This document shows positions 26,331 to 35,797 of a stretch of 64,000 bases of DNA, piece after piece. The stretch is from Salinispira pacifica (GTDB lineage Bacteria > Spirochaetota > Spirochaetia > DSM-27196 > Salinispiraceae), in contig NC_023035.1 of NCBI RefSeq assembly GCF_000507245.1, forward strand, positions 2,771,570 through 2,835,569. Reading direction: 5' to 3'. The notes under the pieces were generated by a model. The model searched no databases. It was not told the origin of the DNA and saw only the letters and a list, made by a program, of their open reading frames with translations. Position 1 is the stretch's first letter. The number at the start of each line of letters is the position of its first letter. The position numbers were made by a program, and so were the translations under genes.

Positions 26331-27380
26331 ATGATCCAGGGAAAAGAAGCTGAGCAGCAGATTGACATGTATGAAAAGAAGATCTTTGACCTCACCCAGC
26401 TCATCGAGATCAGTAAAAGTCTCAATTCAAACCTGGATTACAACGCTCTGATTCAATCCATTCTCTATATTTGCATGGGTCAGCTCAAAGTGCTGAAGGC
26501 CGGCCTCTTCGCCCGGAAGGATATCGGCAGTCAGGACCTGGTGCTCCACAGAAGTCAGGTGGGCTTCGACATGCACGCCCACCAGCAGTATGTGATTCAC
26601 GAGGGGAATCCTCTGCTGGACTATCTTCACGATCATCCCAAAAGCCAAACCCTTGATGATCTTCAGTCGGCAATCGGAGAGGAGCCTCTGGATCCCATAT
26701 CCCAGCTGCAGCCGGTTCTGATTATCCCTCTGAGAGCCAAGGATGTGATCAACGGCATTCTCATACTGGGAGATCCAATTCAGGAATCGGCAATCCCCAT
26801 GGAAGACAGGGATTACGTGGAGAACATCGCAATACTCGCAGGAATTGCGGTGCACAATGCATTCCTGTATGAGATCACCACCACCGATGTGATGACCCGG
26901 CTCAAACTCCGACATTTCTTCCTGGATACTCTGAGCAGTCAGATCGCCCTCAGCAGACGCCACAACAAAACCATGAGTCTCATCATGATGGATATAGATC
27001 ACTTTAAAGCGTTGAACGACAACTACGGCCATGTGGTGGGCGACGAAGTTATTATCGGTGTGAGCAGAATTATCCTGGATAATATTCGCCAGACTGATAT
27101 GGCAGCCCGGTACGGCGGCGAGGAGTTTGTGGTACTCCTCCCCGATGCCCCCCGTTCCACGGCCCTGCAGATCGCCGAACGGATCCGTACGGCAGTTGCC
27201 CAGGCCCTGTTCACCTACGAAGACGCAAGCTGCTCGGTAACAATATCCATGGGGCTTGCGGAGTTCGATCCATATACCGATCTTAACTCCCAGACCTTCA
27301 TCCAGAAAGCGGACAAAGCCCTCTATGAGTCCAAACGAGGCGGACGGAACCGCACCACCACTGCAGCTGACCTGAGCTGA
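26331..27380 (+). CDS. GAF-domain diguanylate cyclase
   Basis: 349 residues, soluble. An N-terminal helix leads into a GAF-type sensory domain (about 30-185; LIPLRAKDVINGILILGDP is typical). The GGDEF domain follows (about 190-345) with MMDIDHFKALNDNYGH and an intact GGEEF signature at 262-266, so it should make cyclic di-GMP from two GTP. An RQTD inhibitory I-site sits the expected five residues before GGEEF, indicating product feedback. No EAL domain. The ligand of the GAF domain is unknown. Confidence 0.9.
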   Translation: MIQGKEAEQQIDMYEKKIFDLTQLIEISKSLNSNLDYNALIQSILYICMGQLKVLKAGLFARKDIGSQDLVLHRSQVGFDMHAHQQYVIHEGNPLLDYLHDHPKSQTLDDLQSAIGEEPLDPISQLQPVLIIPLRAKDVINGILILGDPIQESAIPMEDRDYVENIAILAGIAVHNAFLYEITTTDVMTRLKLRHFFLDTLSSQIALSRRHNKTMSLIMMDIDHFKALNDNYGHVVGDEVIIGVSRIILDNIRQTDMAARYGGEEFVVLLPDAPRSTALQIAERIRTAVAQALFTYEDASCSVTISMGLAEFDPYTDLNSQTFIQKADKALYESKRGGRNRTTTAADLS

Positions 27381-27392
27381 TGCAGCCCCTCC

Positions 27393-27421
27393 TTCTTGCT
27401 TAAATGTACGCCCTTTAGTAT
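27393..27421 (+). promoter_or_regulatory. possible promoter of nadA
   Basis: TAGTAT (27416-27421) ends 9 bases before the ATG at 27431, with TTCTTG 17 bases upstream. No Shine-Dalgarno sequence before the ATG. Confidence 0.35.
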
Positions 27422-27430
27422 CTTCTTGCC

Positions 27431-28408
27431 ATGGAAATAGCAAAAACACTGGATCAGGTACGCTCCAAACTGGAGCCGTCCATTCTCCCCCATGAGCTGG
27501 ATGAAGCAATGGATAAAATTGCCAGGATCCGTACACTGAAAAAAGATATGAACGTGGTTGTCCTGGGTCATAATTACATGACACCGGATGTGTTCTACGG
27601 AGTCTCGGATATTATCGGAGACAGCCTGGGTCTGGCCCGGGAGGCGGCACAGACCACTGCAGATATTATTCTTTTCAACGGCGTACATTTCATGGCCGAG
27701 ACTGCGAAGATCATGAGCCCGGAAAAGACCGTCCTCATTGCAGATATGGAAGCAGGCTGCTCACTGGCTGAGAGCATTACCGCCGAGGACGTCCGCATGC
27801 TGAAGAAACAGCATCCCGGAGTTCCGGTTGTGACCTATGTGAACTGCTCTGCAGCGGTAAAAGCGGAAACGGATATCTGCTGTACCAGCGCCAACGCAGC
27901 CAAGGTTGTGAACTCCCTGGACAGCGACGAGGTACTCTTTCTCCCGGATGCATATCTGGCGAAAAATGTCGCCCTCCAGACCGATAAACGGATTATCAGC
28001 TGGGAACAGGGCAAGTGCATGGTGCACGAACAGTTCACCAAAAGCGACATTGATGCCGCCCGGGCTCAGTTCGATGACCTGGTGGTGATCAGCCACCCCG
28101 AATGCGATACCGACGTTACCGGAGCCTCAGATTTCGCGGGAAGCACCAGCCAGATGGAACGGGTGATCGCTGAGAGCGGCAAACAGAACGTGATGCTGAT
28201 TACCGAGTGCAGCATGGGCGACAACCTCAGGTCGGTTTTCCCCAAAAAGAATTTCATCAGCACCTGCCAGACCTGCCCCCACATGAAAAAAATCACCCTG
28301 GACAAGATCATCTATTCCCTGGAGAACATGGTTCATAAAGTGGAAGTGGACGAGGACATTATCCGCCGGGGACGGCGGGCGGTGGAACGCATGCTGGAGA
28401 TCGGCTGA
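27431..28408 (+). CDS. nadA: quinolinate synthase
   Basis: 325 residues, cytoplasmic. It condenses iminoaspartate with dihydroxyacetone phosphate to quinolinate, the first committed precursor of NAD. The typical opening [27 protein letters not shown] is present in part, then [13 protein letters not shown] with Cys139, ITECSMGDN with Cys260, and TCQTCPHMK with Cys279 and Cys282, which include the three ligands of the oxygen-sensitive 4Fe-4S cluster. nadB and nadC are not nearby. Follows the diguanylate cyclase gene by 50 bases with its own -10-like box. Confidence 0.94.
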   Translation: MEIAKTLDQVRSKLEPSILPHELDEAMDKIARIRTLKKDMNVVVLGHNYMTPDVFYGVSDIIGDSLGLAREAAQTTADIILFNGVHFMAETAKIMSPEKTVLIADMEAGCSLAESITAEDVRMLKKQHPGVPVVTYVNCSAAVKAETDICCTSANAAKVVNSLDSDEVLFLPDAYLAKNVALQTDKRIISWEQGKCMVHEQFTKSDIDAARAQFDDLVVISHPECDTDVTGASDFAGSTSQMERVIAESGKQNVMLITECSMGDNLRSVFPKKNFISTCQTCPHMKKITLDKIIYSLENMVHKVEVDEDIIRRGRRAVERMLEIG

Positions 28409-28442
28409 TACCGGAATATCAATTCTGATACCAGCCGATAAT

Positions 28443-28469
28443 TTCCTGCAGCATTATGTTCCTGCAGCA
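28443..28469 (+). repeat. short direct repeat
   Basis: TTCCTGCAGCA occurs at 28443-28453 and 28459-28469, each followed shortly by GCATTAT-like bases. It lies between convergent nadA and lipA. Confidence 0.5.
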
Positions 28470-28494
28470 ATGCATTATTGGTAGGGAACACATA

Positions 28495-28537
28495 CCTGTA
28501 CAGAGGTGAATGGTTCGTTAATCACTTTCTGTACAGG
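28495..28537. other. inverted repeat over the lipA stop codon
   Basis: CCTGTACAGAGGTGA (28495-28509) pairs with TCACTTTCTGTACAGG (28522-28537) apart from a one-base bulge and one mismatch. The core CTGTACAG is itself palindromic. There is no T run; it may protect or terminate the convergent nadA and lipA transcripts. Confidence 0.5.
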
Positions 28538-29532
28538 GGGTGAATTTTCTTTCGATAGTTTTCATACTGTTCGCCGGCATGATAACTGGAGCGAACCAGC
28601 GGACCGGCCTCCACGAAATCAAAGCCCTTTTCCAGGGCCCGCTCTTTCAGCTCGGCAAATTCCTCGGGGGTCCAGTACTTCTGCACTGCCTGATGATTCC
28701 GGCTGGGCTGGAGATACTGCCCCATGTTCATCATCGATACCCCGTGGGCCAGCAGGTCATCCATGGCTCCCAGAATCTCTTCCCTGGTTTCACCCAGACC
28801 CAGCATCAGGCTGGATTTCGTGACAATATCCGGTGCAATCTCCCGGCTCATTTTCAGCATTTTCAGACTCCGCTGATAATATGAACGGGAGCGGACAACC
28901 GGAGTCAGGCGCTCCACGGTTTCAAGATTATGACTCATAATATCCGGCCTGCTCTCCAGCACGGCGGCGATGCTGTCAGGATCGGCCATGAGATCTGAAG
29001 TGAGAAGTTCCACTCCGCAGTCCGGAGCGGCCTTTCGGATCTCTTCAACGGTTTTTGCAACTATGGATGCGCCTCCGTCCTTCAGATCGTCCCGTGTGAC
29101 CATGGTGATTACCACATGGGCCAGCTGAAGCTTGGCAACCGAATCGGCAACCCGTGCCGGCTCGCCAAGATCCACCGCACCGGGAAGACCGGTTTTCACC
29201 GCACAAAACCTGCAGCGGCGGGTGCAGGTATCTCCCAGAATCATGAAGGTGGCAGTTTTATGCTTCCCCCAGCACTCATGAATATTGGGACAGCGGGCTT
29301 CTTCGCACACCGTATGCAGACGCTCTTCCTTCACCATCTTTTTGAGATCTTTAAAATTATCGTTGGTGTTCAGCTGAATTTTCAGCCACTCCGGTTTGCG
29401 TGTTACCGGTCTGTTGTTTTTCCCGGTCTGCTTCGCGGCTGTATTCGTTGCGCCGCTTTTCGTTGCGCCGGTTTTCTTTATGCCGGAACCTTTCTGCAAT
29501 TGCTCTTCTGGTATGGTAAAGCTGTCTGACAT
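28522..29532 (-). CDS. lipA: lipoyl synthase
   Basis: 336 residues, radical SAM enzyme that inserts two sulfurs into octanoyl groups on lipoate-dependent enzymes. The auxiliary cluster Cys residues are in [13 protein letters not shown]; the radical SAM cluster is CTRRCRFC; further family motifs are [12 protein letters not shown] and LMLGLGET. The first 45 residues are an extra Lys/Thr-rich tail with repeats of KSGATNTAA type, not part of the enzyme core. ATG preceded by GGAG. No lipB is adjacent. The stop lies inside an inverted repeat shared with the nadA side. Confidence 0.94.
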   Translation of the reverse strand: MSDSFTIPEEQLQKGSGIKKTGATKSGATNTAAKQTGKNNRPVTRKPEWLKIQLNTNDNFKDLKKMVKEERLHTVCEEARCPNIHECWGKHKTATFMILGDTCTRRCRFCAVKTGLPGAVDLGEPARVADSVAKLQLAHVVITMVTRDDLKDGGASIVAKTVEEIRKAAPDCGVELLTSDLMADPDSIAAVLESRPDIMSHNLETVERLTPVVRSRSYYQRSLKMLKMSREIAPDIVTKSSLMLGLGETREEILGAMDDLLAHGVSMMNMGQYLQPSRNHQAVQKYWTPEEFAELKERALEKGFDFVEAGPLVRSSYHAGEQYENYRKKIHPLYRK

Positions 29533-29667
29533 ATATTTTCTCCAATTGCCTCTTGCATTTCAGATGTTGTTCTGGGTGTCTAAGCTACTAGATTTTGCCG
29601 GTGAAGGCCAGTGTGAACACACATTCCGGGAGGACCGGTTTTTGCAGACAGAGTTCCCGTTGAACGA

Positions 29668-30690
29668 TCAGCTGGATTCCCGGACAATCAGTTCCGGCTC
29701 GAGACGGACGGTTTCGGCGAACCAGCTGTGTTCCTTTTCAGCATTAATTCCCCGGACGCACAGATCATAGGCCGTGGCCCCCATCTGTCTCAGAGGCTGA
29801 TGAATGGTGGTGAGTGCCGGGTTGGTGAGACTTGAGAAGGTGACATCATCGTATCCCACAATCCGCATGTCATCGGGTATGCTGATATTGTGCTGTCTGG
29901 CGGCCTTCAGCAGCCCAAGAGCCACCAGGTCCCCTGCGGCGCAGAAAATCCCGTCGCATCCTGCGTCCATGAAATTTTTGAAGGTTTTGATCGCCTCTTC
30001 GGGATGGTAGGTGGGGATCTCCACAACTGCGTTTTCATCCACTGGAATCCCCCGTTCGTTCATTACCTGAATATATGTGTCGTAGCGGGCCTTGGGGGAA
30101 AGGCTTCCCAGGGGATCGTTATGATACCCCACCAGAAGTCCCGGTTTTTTACAGCCCCGGTCTATGAGATGCTCAACTGCCTTTCGTGCGCCGATGGTGC
30201 TGTCGCAGTAGACGCTGCTTACGTTCTCGAAAATATCTTCCACCAGAACCAGCGAAACTCCGCTGTCTTTGAACTCTTCGATGAATGTGTGTCCTGGGCG
30301 CAGATTCACCGTAATAACCGCATCGGCACGTCTTCCCTGAAGTATCTTCTGAAACGTCTTCATTCGGCTGTTTTTATCCCGGTTGGAAGAATAGAGCTGA
30401 ATGGTGTACTCATCCCCCCCTGCCTCCAGAGCTTCTTCCACACCCCGGATCAACTCCATTTCAAATAGAGTGGAAAAACTTGCCGCAACCACTGCGATGG
30501 TTTTGGTATGCCCCCCAACCAATGAACGCCCGAGAAATGCCGGGAAGTAATCCAGTGCTTCCACCGATTTCAATACCTTCTGTTTAGTTTCGGCGGTGAT
30601 TCGGGGATCGTCATGGATGGCCCAGCTTACGGTAGTATGGGATACTCCGGCGTGCCGGGCAACATCGTGGATGGTTACTTTTTTTGGCAT
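29668..30690 (-). CDS. LacI-family transcriptional regulator
   Basis: 340 residues. N-terminal helix-turn-helix VTIHDVARHAGVSHTTVSWAI with hinge region ALDYFPAFLGRSLVGG, then a periplasmic-binding-protein-like effector domain (about 62-335) with CDGIFCAAGDLVALGLLKAA and MRIVGYDDVTFSSL. It should bind a palindromic operator as a dimer and respond to a sugar or nucleoside. No transport or catabolic genes are next to it, so its target is not evident. A ribosome site AGGA lies before the ATG. Confidence 0.92.
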   Translation of the reverse strand: MPKKVTIHDVARHAGVSHTTVSWAIHDDPRITAETKQKVLKSVEALDYFPAFLGRSLVGGHTKTIAVVAASFSTLFEMELIRGVEEALEAGGDEYTIQLYSSNRDKNSRMKTFQKILQGRRADAVITVNLRPGHTFIEEFKDSGVSLVLVEDIFENVSSVYCDSTIGARKAVEHLIDRGCKKPGLLVGYHNDPLGSLSPKARYDTYIQVMNERGIPVDENAVVEIPTYHPEEAIKTFKNFMDAGCDGIFCAAGDLVALGLLKAARQHNISIPDDMRIVGYDDVTFSSLTNPALTTIHQPLRQMGATAYDLCVRGINAEKEHSWFAETVRLEPELIVRESS

Positions 30691-31075
30691 GAATATTCCT
30701 AGATCTATCTTATTCTATGTGAGGCGGCGATTCCAGGAACCTGCTACTGATGTATCAGAGCCGCTGGGATCCGTTTCCGCCCGGTAATCATGAGGCGATG
30801 ATGTCTGCCTCATAACAGAGGTTCTTCTAAAATGCTTTTTTTATTAGAATCTCTATGATCTATACAGAATAAGAGCAGTCCCGGGAGCTGTCAAGCTGAT
30901 GCTTCTTCCATCCGCTCCGATAATCTTGATGTTTTCACTTATCTACTCTATACTCTTGCATCCTAATAAGTTAGATAATTAAGAAAAACGGCCCGCTTTT
31001 CGCCCCGTTTTTATGTTCTTTCCAAACGGCAGTGTTGATTGAACATCCCGTAACAAAACAGCAAAAGAGGCGCAG
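30691..31075. other. 385-bp intergenic region between divergent genes
   Basis: Holds the LacI-regulator promoter side and the leader of the flavin reductase. Near 30984-31012 AAAAACGG pairs with CCGTTTTT around a 13-base loop, resembling a terminator or attenuator before the reductase. TTCTAA/TTAGAA half sites lie around 30824-30848. No RNA gene or ORF is supported. Confidence 0.4.
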
Positions 31076-31741
31076 ATGTCAAAAGTTTCCACCCGAAGCC
31101 GGGTTCATCACAACGTGCAGGAAGTACGGAACCTCACCGAAGACAGCTATGTTCTCCGCTTTGAACGCCTGGGAATGGATTTTCAGCCCGGACAGTATCT
31201 GAGTGTGGGTCTTAAGGGTGATATTCACATGAGAGAATATTCGATATATTCACCTGCAGAGGCGGATTATCTGGAAATTCTGGTAAAGGAAGTGGAAGGC
31301 GGCCATGTTTCCAGAAAACTGAAACAGCTGAAAGTCGGAGATGAACTCTATGTTGAAGGCCCCTTCGGATTTTTTCTCATCGATGAATCCCGGAGGAAAA
31401 ACAAGCTGTATTTTATCGGGACCGGGACGGGAATCAGCCCCTTTCACAGCTTCTGCAATTCTTACGATGAATTGGACTACACCCTTCTTCACGGTGTTCG
31501 CCGCCTGAAGGAAGGTTATGAGCTTGATCAGTATGATCCATCCAGGGTGGTGCGCTGTGTCTCCCGGGAGGAAGGCGGAGATTTCCCCGGTCGGGTAACC
31601 GATTTTCTCAGGGCCAATCCGGTGGAACCCAATGCAAGCGTGTACCTCTGCGGAAACTGCGATATGATCTACGAAGCCTACGACATTCTTTCCGAGCAAG
31701 GGATTCCCAGAGAACAGATGTTTGCGGAAGTGTATTTCTAA
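31076..31741 (+). CDS. ferredoxin/flavodoxin-NADP+ reductase-like flavoprotein
   Basis: 221 residues, soluble. FAD-binding beta-barrel with the RxYS motif (MREYSIYS) and FQPGQYLSV, then an NAD(P)-binding domain with GTGTGISPF and CGNCDMIYEAYDIL. It should move electrons between NAD(P)H and a ferredoxin or flavodoxin. Directly upstream (43 bases) of two radical SAM methylthiotransferases and a third radical SAM protein, so it plausibly supplies the reducing power those enzymes need; this link is inference from position. Ribosome site AGAGG. Confidence 0.85.
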   Translation: MSKVSTRSRVHHNVQEVRNLTEDSYVLRFERLGMDFQPGQYLSVGLKGDIHMREYSIYSPAEADYLEILVKEVEGGHVSRKLKQLKVGDELYVEGPFGFFLIDESRRKNKLYFIGTGTGISPFHSFCNSYDELDYTLLHGVRRLKEGYELDQYDPSRVVRCVSREEGGDFPGRVTDFLRANPVEPNASVYLCGNCDMIYEAYDILSEQGIPREQMFAEVYF

Positions 31742-31783
31742 GCCCCCGGAACGGGCGGCATCAGATAAATAAGGAAAAATAGT

Positions 31784-33442
31784 ATGAAGTACCATATAGT
31801 GCACCTCGGTTGTCAGATGAATCAGTCGGACACAGAGCGGATTCAGGCGGTTATTGAGGCCATGGGCTATGAAGAGACCCCCCGTGAAGAGGACGCCGAG
31901 CTGCTGGGTATCGTTGCCTGTTCAGTGCGCCAGAAGGCCATCGACAAAGTGTATTCCAAAATCCACCAATGGAATAAATGGAAAAACAGCAAAAGCCTGC
32001 TCACCTTCGTTTCAGGCTGCATTCTTCCCGCAGACCGGGAAAAGTTTCTTGACCGCTTTGATCTTCTGTTCAGCATTAATGAACTACCCGACCTTCCGGA
32101 GATGATCAGCCAGTACGGTATCACCACCCCCTTTTCCGGCGGACAGTTTGCAAAAGATATGGACCTTGCACCTGCAGCCCCTTCAGAACCCGCCGCCTCC
32201 CCGGGGCGACCGGTGGGCCCCATGTGGCTGAAAGATCCCAGGGAAAGTCAGGTACTGAAGCTGGTGGATCATCAGGACAGCAGCGCAAAGCTCCCCTCGG
32301 GTGAATCTCTGAATCACCGCAATGCCCTCTATGGAGATGAAAACCGCAGAGAAAACACCCTGTCGGCCATCAGGGCCATGCAGAATGAAGTGAAAAATCG
32401 CGGCGGAGGGGAAAAGGTAAAGCGCAGCATTCTGCCCGACGCATCAGGCAGTGGAGCACCCGATCCCATGAGCGGATTCTGGAACATCAAACCCCATTAC
32501 CGTTCACCCTTTGAAGCCTTTATCCCCATCCAGAACGGCTGCGATAAATTCTGCACCTTTTGTGCAGTTCCCTACACACGGGGACGGGAAGTATCCCGTC
32601 CCAGCAGCGAAATTCTGGCGGAAGTGGAAGATCTTCTCAATCGGGGGTACAAAAGCATCACCCTGCTGGGACAAAACGTGAACTCCTACGGCCTGGACAA
32701 AGAAAGAGACGAAATCCGCTTCCCCGAGCTCATGCGCCGCATCGGCGAAATGGGCAGGGATCTGGGTAAAGAGGATGATTTCCTGGTGTACTTCACCTCC
32801 CCTCACCCCCGGGATATGACCCGGGATCTGCTGGAAATTATCGCTGAATACCGCTGTCTGGCCAAACAGATTCATCTTCCCCTACAGTCCGGGGACGATA
32901 AACTGCTTATTAAGATGAACCGGAATCACAGTCTGCAAAGGTACCGGGAAATCGTGGAAAATATCCGGGAAATACTGCCTGAGGCTACATTGTTCACCGA
33001 CATCATCGTGGGATTCACCGGCGAAACCGAGGAACAGTTCCAGCGGACCCGCCGGGCCATGGAAGAATTTCAATACAACATGGCCTTCGTCGCCATGTAC
33101 AGCCCCAGACCCGGAGCCGCTTCCAGCCGATGGGACGATGATATTCCCCAGGATGAGAAAAAACGCCGGCTGCACGTACTCAGTGAAGAACTCCAGAAAT
33201 CCAGTCTGGCATACAACCGGCTTCTGGTGGGCCGGAACATGCGGGTTCTGGTAGAAGGGCGGGACCGCAGCGGGCGCTACCTGGCCGGAAGAAGCGAGGG
33301 AAAGCTGCCGGTTCGCTTTCTCCATGATGATGACAGCCTCATCGGTCAATTTGTGCAGCTGCGGATCAGTTCTGCCAGCGAATTGAGCCTGGAAGGGGAA
33401 TTGATTGAAACACAGGTCCCCGGGGAGGTGCGCCGTGCATGA
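31784..33442 (+). CDS. miaB: tRNA methylthiotransferase MiaB with a large insert
   Basis: 552 residues, about 100 more than usual. It adds a methylthio group to i6A37 in tRNAs. The UPF0004 domain holds three cluster Cys (Cys10 in HLGCQMN, one in VACSVR, one in VSGCIL); the radical SAM cluster is CDKFCTFC, and a TRAM domain ends the protein. Between the two domains (about residues 123-240) is a Pro/Ala/Asn-rich insert with no family counterpart (PAAPSEPAASPGRP and GSGAPDPMSG are in it), expected to be a flexible surface loop. Overlaps the mtaB start by 8 bases. Confidence 0.92.
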   Translation: MKYHIVHLGCQMNQSDTERIQAVIEAMGYEETPREEDAELLGIVACSVRQKAIDKVYSKIHQWNKWKNSKSLLTFVSGCILPADREKFLDRFDLLFSINELPDLPEMISQYGITTPFSGGQFAKDMDLAPAAPSEPAASPGRPVGPMWLKDPRESQVLKLVDHQDSSAKLPSGESLNHRNALYGDENRRENTLSAIRAMQNEVKNRGGGEKVKRSILPDASGSGAPDPMSGFWNIKPHYRSPFEAFIPIQNGCDKFCTFCAVPYTRGREVSRPSSEILAEVEDLLNRGYKSITLLGQNVNSYGLDKERDEIRFPELMRRIGEMGRDLGKEDDFLVYFTSPHPRDMTRDLLEIIAEYRCLAKQIHLPLQSGDDKLLIKMNRNHSLQRYREIVENIREILPEATLFTDIIVGFTGETEEQFQRTRRAMEEFQYNMAFVAMYSPRPGAASSRWDDDIPQDEKKRRLHVLSEELQKSSLAYNRLLVGRNMRVLVEGRDRSGRYLAGRSEGKLPVRFLHDDDSLIGQFVQLRISSASELSLEGELIETQVPGEVRRA

Positions 33443-34982
33443 TGTAAGAGAGCAGGATGTAAAACCCCGGAAGGTGCAGGCAGATACCGGCGCATTTACC
33501 CCCGCCGCTCCTGTTGAATCCGGATCCGTTTCGGTTGATGCCTCGAAAGGTGACTCCCGGAATACAGACAGGCCCACAGTTTCCTTCAACACCCTGGGGT
33601 GCAAGCTGAACCAATATGAAACCGATGCCCTTGCCGCCCGGTTCATGCGGGAAGGATGGGAAGTTGTACCCTTTTCACAGAAGGCCGATGTAAGTGTGGT
33701 AAACAGCTGCACGGTGACCAACAAGGCCGACCGGAAAACCCGGAACACCATCAACAAGGCCCTGAGACTCAACGGCAAAACCGCCCATATCGATCTGCCT
33801 GAGGCAGCAGATCCCGGAGACTCCGGCATGGTGGTGGTCACGGGCTGCTTTGTAGACAGTCACCGGGATGAGCTTGAAAAAGACGGCCGCAGTTTCGTGG
33901 TGGACAACGACAGAAAGAACTCCATTTTTGAACTGGTTCAGGCCCATAGAAACGGGGAAATTCTCCATCCCGAATCCCTGAAAGGGGACCGCTTTCAATA
34001 TGACGCTTCCAGCCGGGTGTTTCACACCCGGGGAATGGTGAAAATTCAGGACGGCTGCGACAACTTCTGTACCTTCTGCATCATCCCCTTTGTTCGAGGC
34101 CGTGCAGTAAGCCGGCCGCCCGAAGACATATTCAGCTCCGCACAGCAGATGATTGATGACGGATATCATGAGCTGGTGCTCACAGGTGTGAACATGAGCC
34201 GCTACCGCCACGGCGATTTTGTATTCGCCGACATAATCCAGGGCCTGCTGGACCTCAACGGGGATTACCGGCTGCGAATCTCAAGTATCGAGCCGGATCA
34301 GCTGGATGAGCGCTTCCTGGAACTTATGAACCACCCCAGGATGTGCCCCCATCTGCACCTCTGCCTCCAAAGCGGATCGGAAAAAATCCTTCTGAAAATG
34401 CGGAGGCAGTACAGCTATGCCGAATACCGGGAGATTGCAGCCCGGCTGAAGGAACATCGGCCTGATTTTAATATCACCACGGATATTATTATCGGATTTC
34501 CCGGAGAAGGGACCGCCGAGTTCCAGGAAAGCCTGGATGCGGTAACATCCATCGGTTTCGGACATGTACATGCGTTCAAATACTCTGTACGGGAAGGAAC
34601 CCGGGCCGCCAGAATGGATGAGCAGGTTCCGGAGAAAGAAAAGAACCGCCGTTCCGAACAACTCCGCCTGGAGGCCGAAAAAGCCAAAAGAGCGTACCGC
34701 CAGGGACTGGTGGGCAGCAGTCAGCGGGTACTGGTAGAGAAGGTAAGCGCCGGGAAAGATGAAGACGGCAATACCCGATACCGTGCACGGGGCCTTGGCC
34801 AGCATTATGTTCCGGTGAGCTTTCCCCTGCCCCCGGGGATCGGAAAATCAAGGGCTAAAGCATTTGAAAACCGCTTCGCCCGGGTTGAAACTACCGGTCT
34901 GGATGCCGGGGACGATCCGGATCTCCTGGGCGAGCTGGTTTATTCCCTGGAAGACTCAGCTTCTTCGTCCGGAAAAGAATGA
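33435..34982 (+). CDS. mtaB: tRNA threonylcarbamoyladenosine methylthiotransferase MtaB
   Basis: The GTG at 33435 is chosen because GGGGAGG lies 6 bases upstream; a TTG at 33405 is in frame but lacks support. 515 residues. It converts t6A37 to ms2t6A in tRNA. The N-terminal cluster Cys lie in NTLGCKLNQYETDA, VNSCTVTNKADRKTR and VTGCFVD, the radical SAM cluster is CDNFCTFC, and the end resembles TRAM. A 50-residue low-complexity N-terminal tail precedes the core. It overlaps miaB and ends in an ATGA overlap with the next gene, so the operon is tightly coupled. Confidence 0.92.
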   Translation: MHDVREQDVKPRKVQADTGAFTPAAPVESGSVSVDASKGDSRNTDRPTVSFNTLGCKLNQYETDALAARFMREGWEVVPFSQKADVSVVNSCTVTNKADRKTRNTINKALRLNGKTAHIDLPEAADPGDSGMVVVTGCFVDSHRDELEKDGRSFVVDNDRKNSIFELVQAHRNGEILHPESLKGDRFQYDASSRVFHTRGMVKIQDGCDNFCTFCIIPFVRGRAVSRPPEDIFSSAQQMIDDGYHELVLTGVNMSRYRHGDFVFADIIQGLLDLNGDYRLRISSIEPDQLDERFLELMNHPRMCPHLHLCLQSGSEKILLKMRRQYSYAEYREIAARLKEHRPDFNITTDIIIGFPGEGTAEFQESLDAVTSIGFGHVHAFKYSVREGTRAARMDEQVPEKEKNRRSEQLRLEAEKAKRAYRQGLVGSSQRVLVEKVSAGKDEDGNTRYRARGLGQHYVPVSFPLPPGIGKSRAKAFENRFARVETTGLDAGDDPDLLGELVYSLEDSASSSGKE

Positions 34983-35794
34983 TTCACATCCTTCAGCTCA
35001 GCAGGATTTCCGCCGACGTTGCCCCCCTGAAAATACAATCCGCATTGGGACTGAAATCCCGGGGACAGAGGGAGTTCGGCTGGCAATCTGCTTCCACTCC
35101 CCCGGGGAGGTCACCGGAAATCCGGCTCTGGACACGTGAAGACCTGAAACTCGAAACGGCAAATCTCGGCGGGAATTACTCGGGAAGAAGTAAACCTGAA
35201 ATACTTCAAACCGACGGTGAGGTCTCAGCCCCTGCCCTGACGGGGGCGGGAAACGGCACTATCAGCCTGCATGGTTCGCTTACCATGGCACGAAGTATGG
35301 GCTTCCTTGCAGGCCGGATCGCTTCCCGGGAGACCGCTCAACCGGGAGATATTTTCGCAGCCCTGGTGGAAGATCATTTCATCCCCGGCCCCGGGGCTGT
35401 GGTACACAGGGTGGACCTCCCCGAGGGAGAGTTCTATCCGGACCTGGTTCTTGATCACGGCCTGGAAGAGATTTCAGCGGACCTGAATTCTCACAGGCAG
35501 GACCGGGATCAGGGGCGGGATCAGGGGACGGAAGCATTCGGAGGGTCAGCCGGCCCGAAAAAAATCCGGAGAGAAGAGGTCCTGGGGGAGAAAATGTTTC
35601 GAAATGAAGAGCAGAATCTGTTTCTTGAAGAATTTTACCGCTGCTTCATTCCGTTCTGTTCCCCACATCAGCTCCACACGCTTTTTCTCAACCCGCTTGC
35701 AGAGAAGCGGCAGCTGTATCCGTCGCTCCACCGATTCGTTACCTATCTGGCCAATATGAGCGATCTGGCCGGCAATTCTTCGGGGGAGGCGTAA
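34979..35794 (+). CDS. unrecognised protein coupled to mtaB and a radical SAM gene
   Basis: 271 residues, soluble, starting in an ATGA overlap with mtaB and ending 3 bases before the SplB-like gene. No known domain is visible. An ordered middle section (MARSMGFLAGRIASRE, then PGAVVHRVDLPEGEFYPDLVLDHG) is bounded by Ser/Gly-rich stretches, and a charged repeat DRDQGRDQG occurs near residue 180. The C-terminal 60 residues are helical and aromatic (LFLEEFYRCFIPFCSPHQL). The tight overlap suggests it is produced with, and may partner, the radical SAM protein. Function unknown. Confidence 0.7.
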   Translation: MIHILQLSRISADVAPLKIQSALGLKSRGQREFGWQSASTPPGRSPEIRLWTREDLKLETANLGGNYSGRSKPEILQTDGEVSAPALTGAGNGTISLHGSLTMARSMGFLAGRIASRETAQPGDIFAALVEDHFIPGPGAVVHRVDLPEGEFYPDLVLDHGLEEISADLNSHRQDRDQGRDQGTEAFGGSAGPKKIRREEVLGEKMFRNEEQNLFLEEFYRCFIPFCSPHQLHTLFLNPLAEKRQLYPSLHRFVTYLANMSDLAGNSSGEA

Positions 35795-35797
35795 GAT

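Noticed and set aside
33405-33435. Upstream TTG start for mtaB
   Set aside because: The GTG at 33435 has a GGGGAGG site at ideal spacing; the TTG has none.
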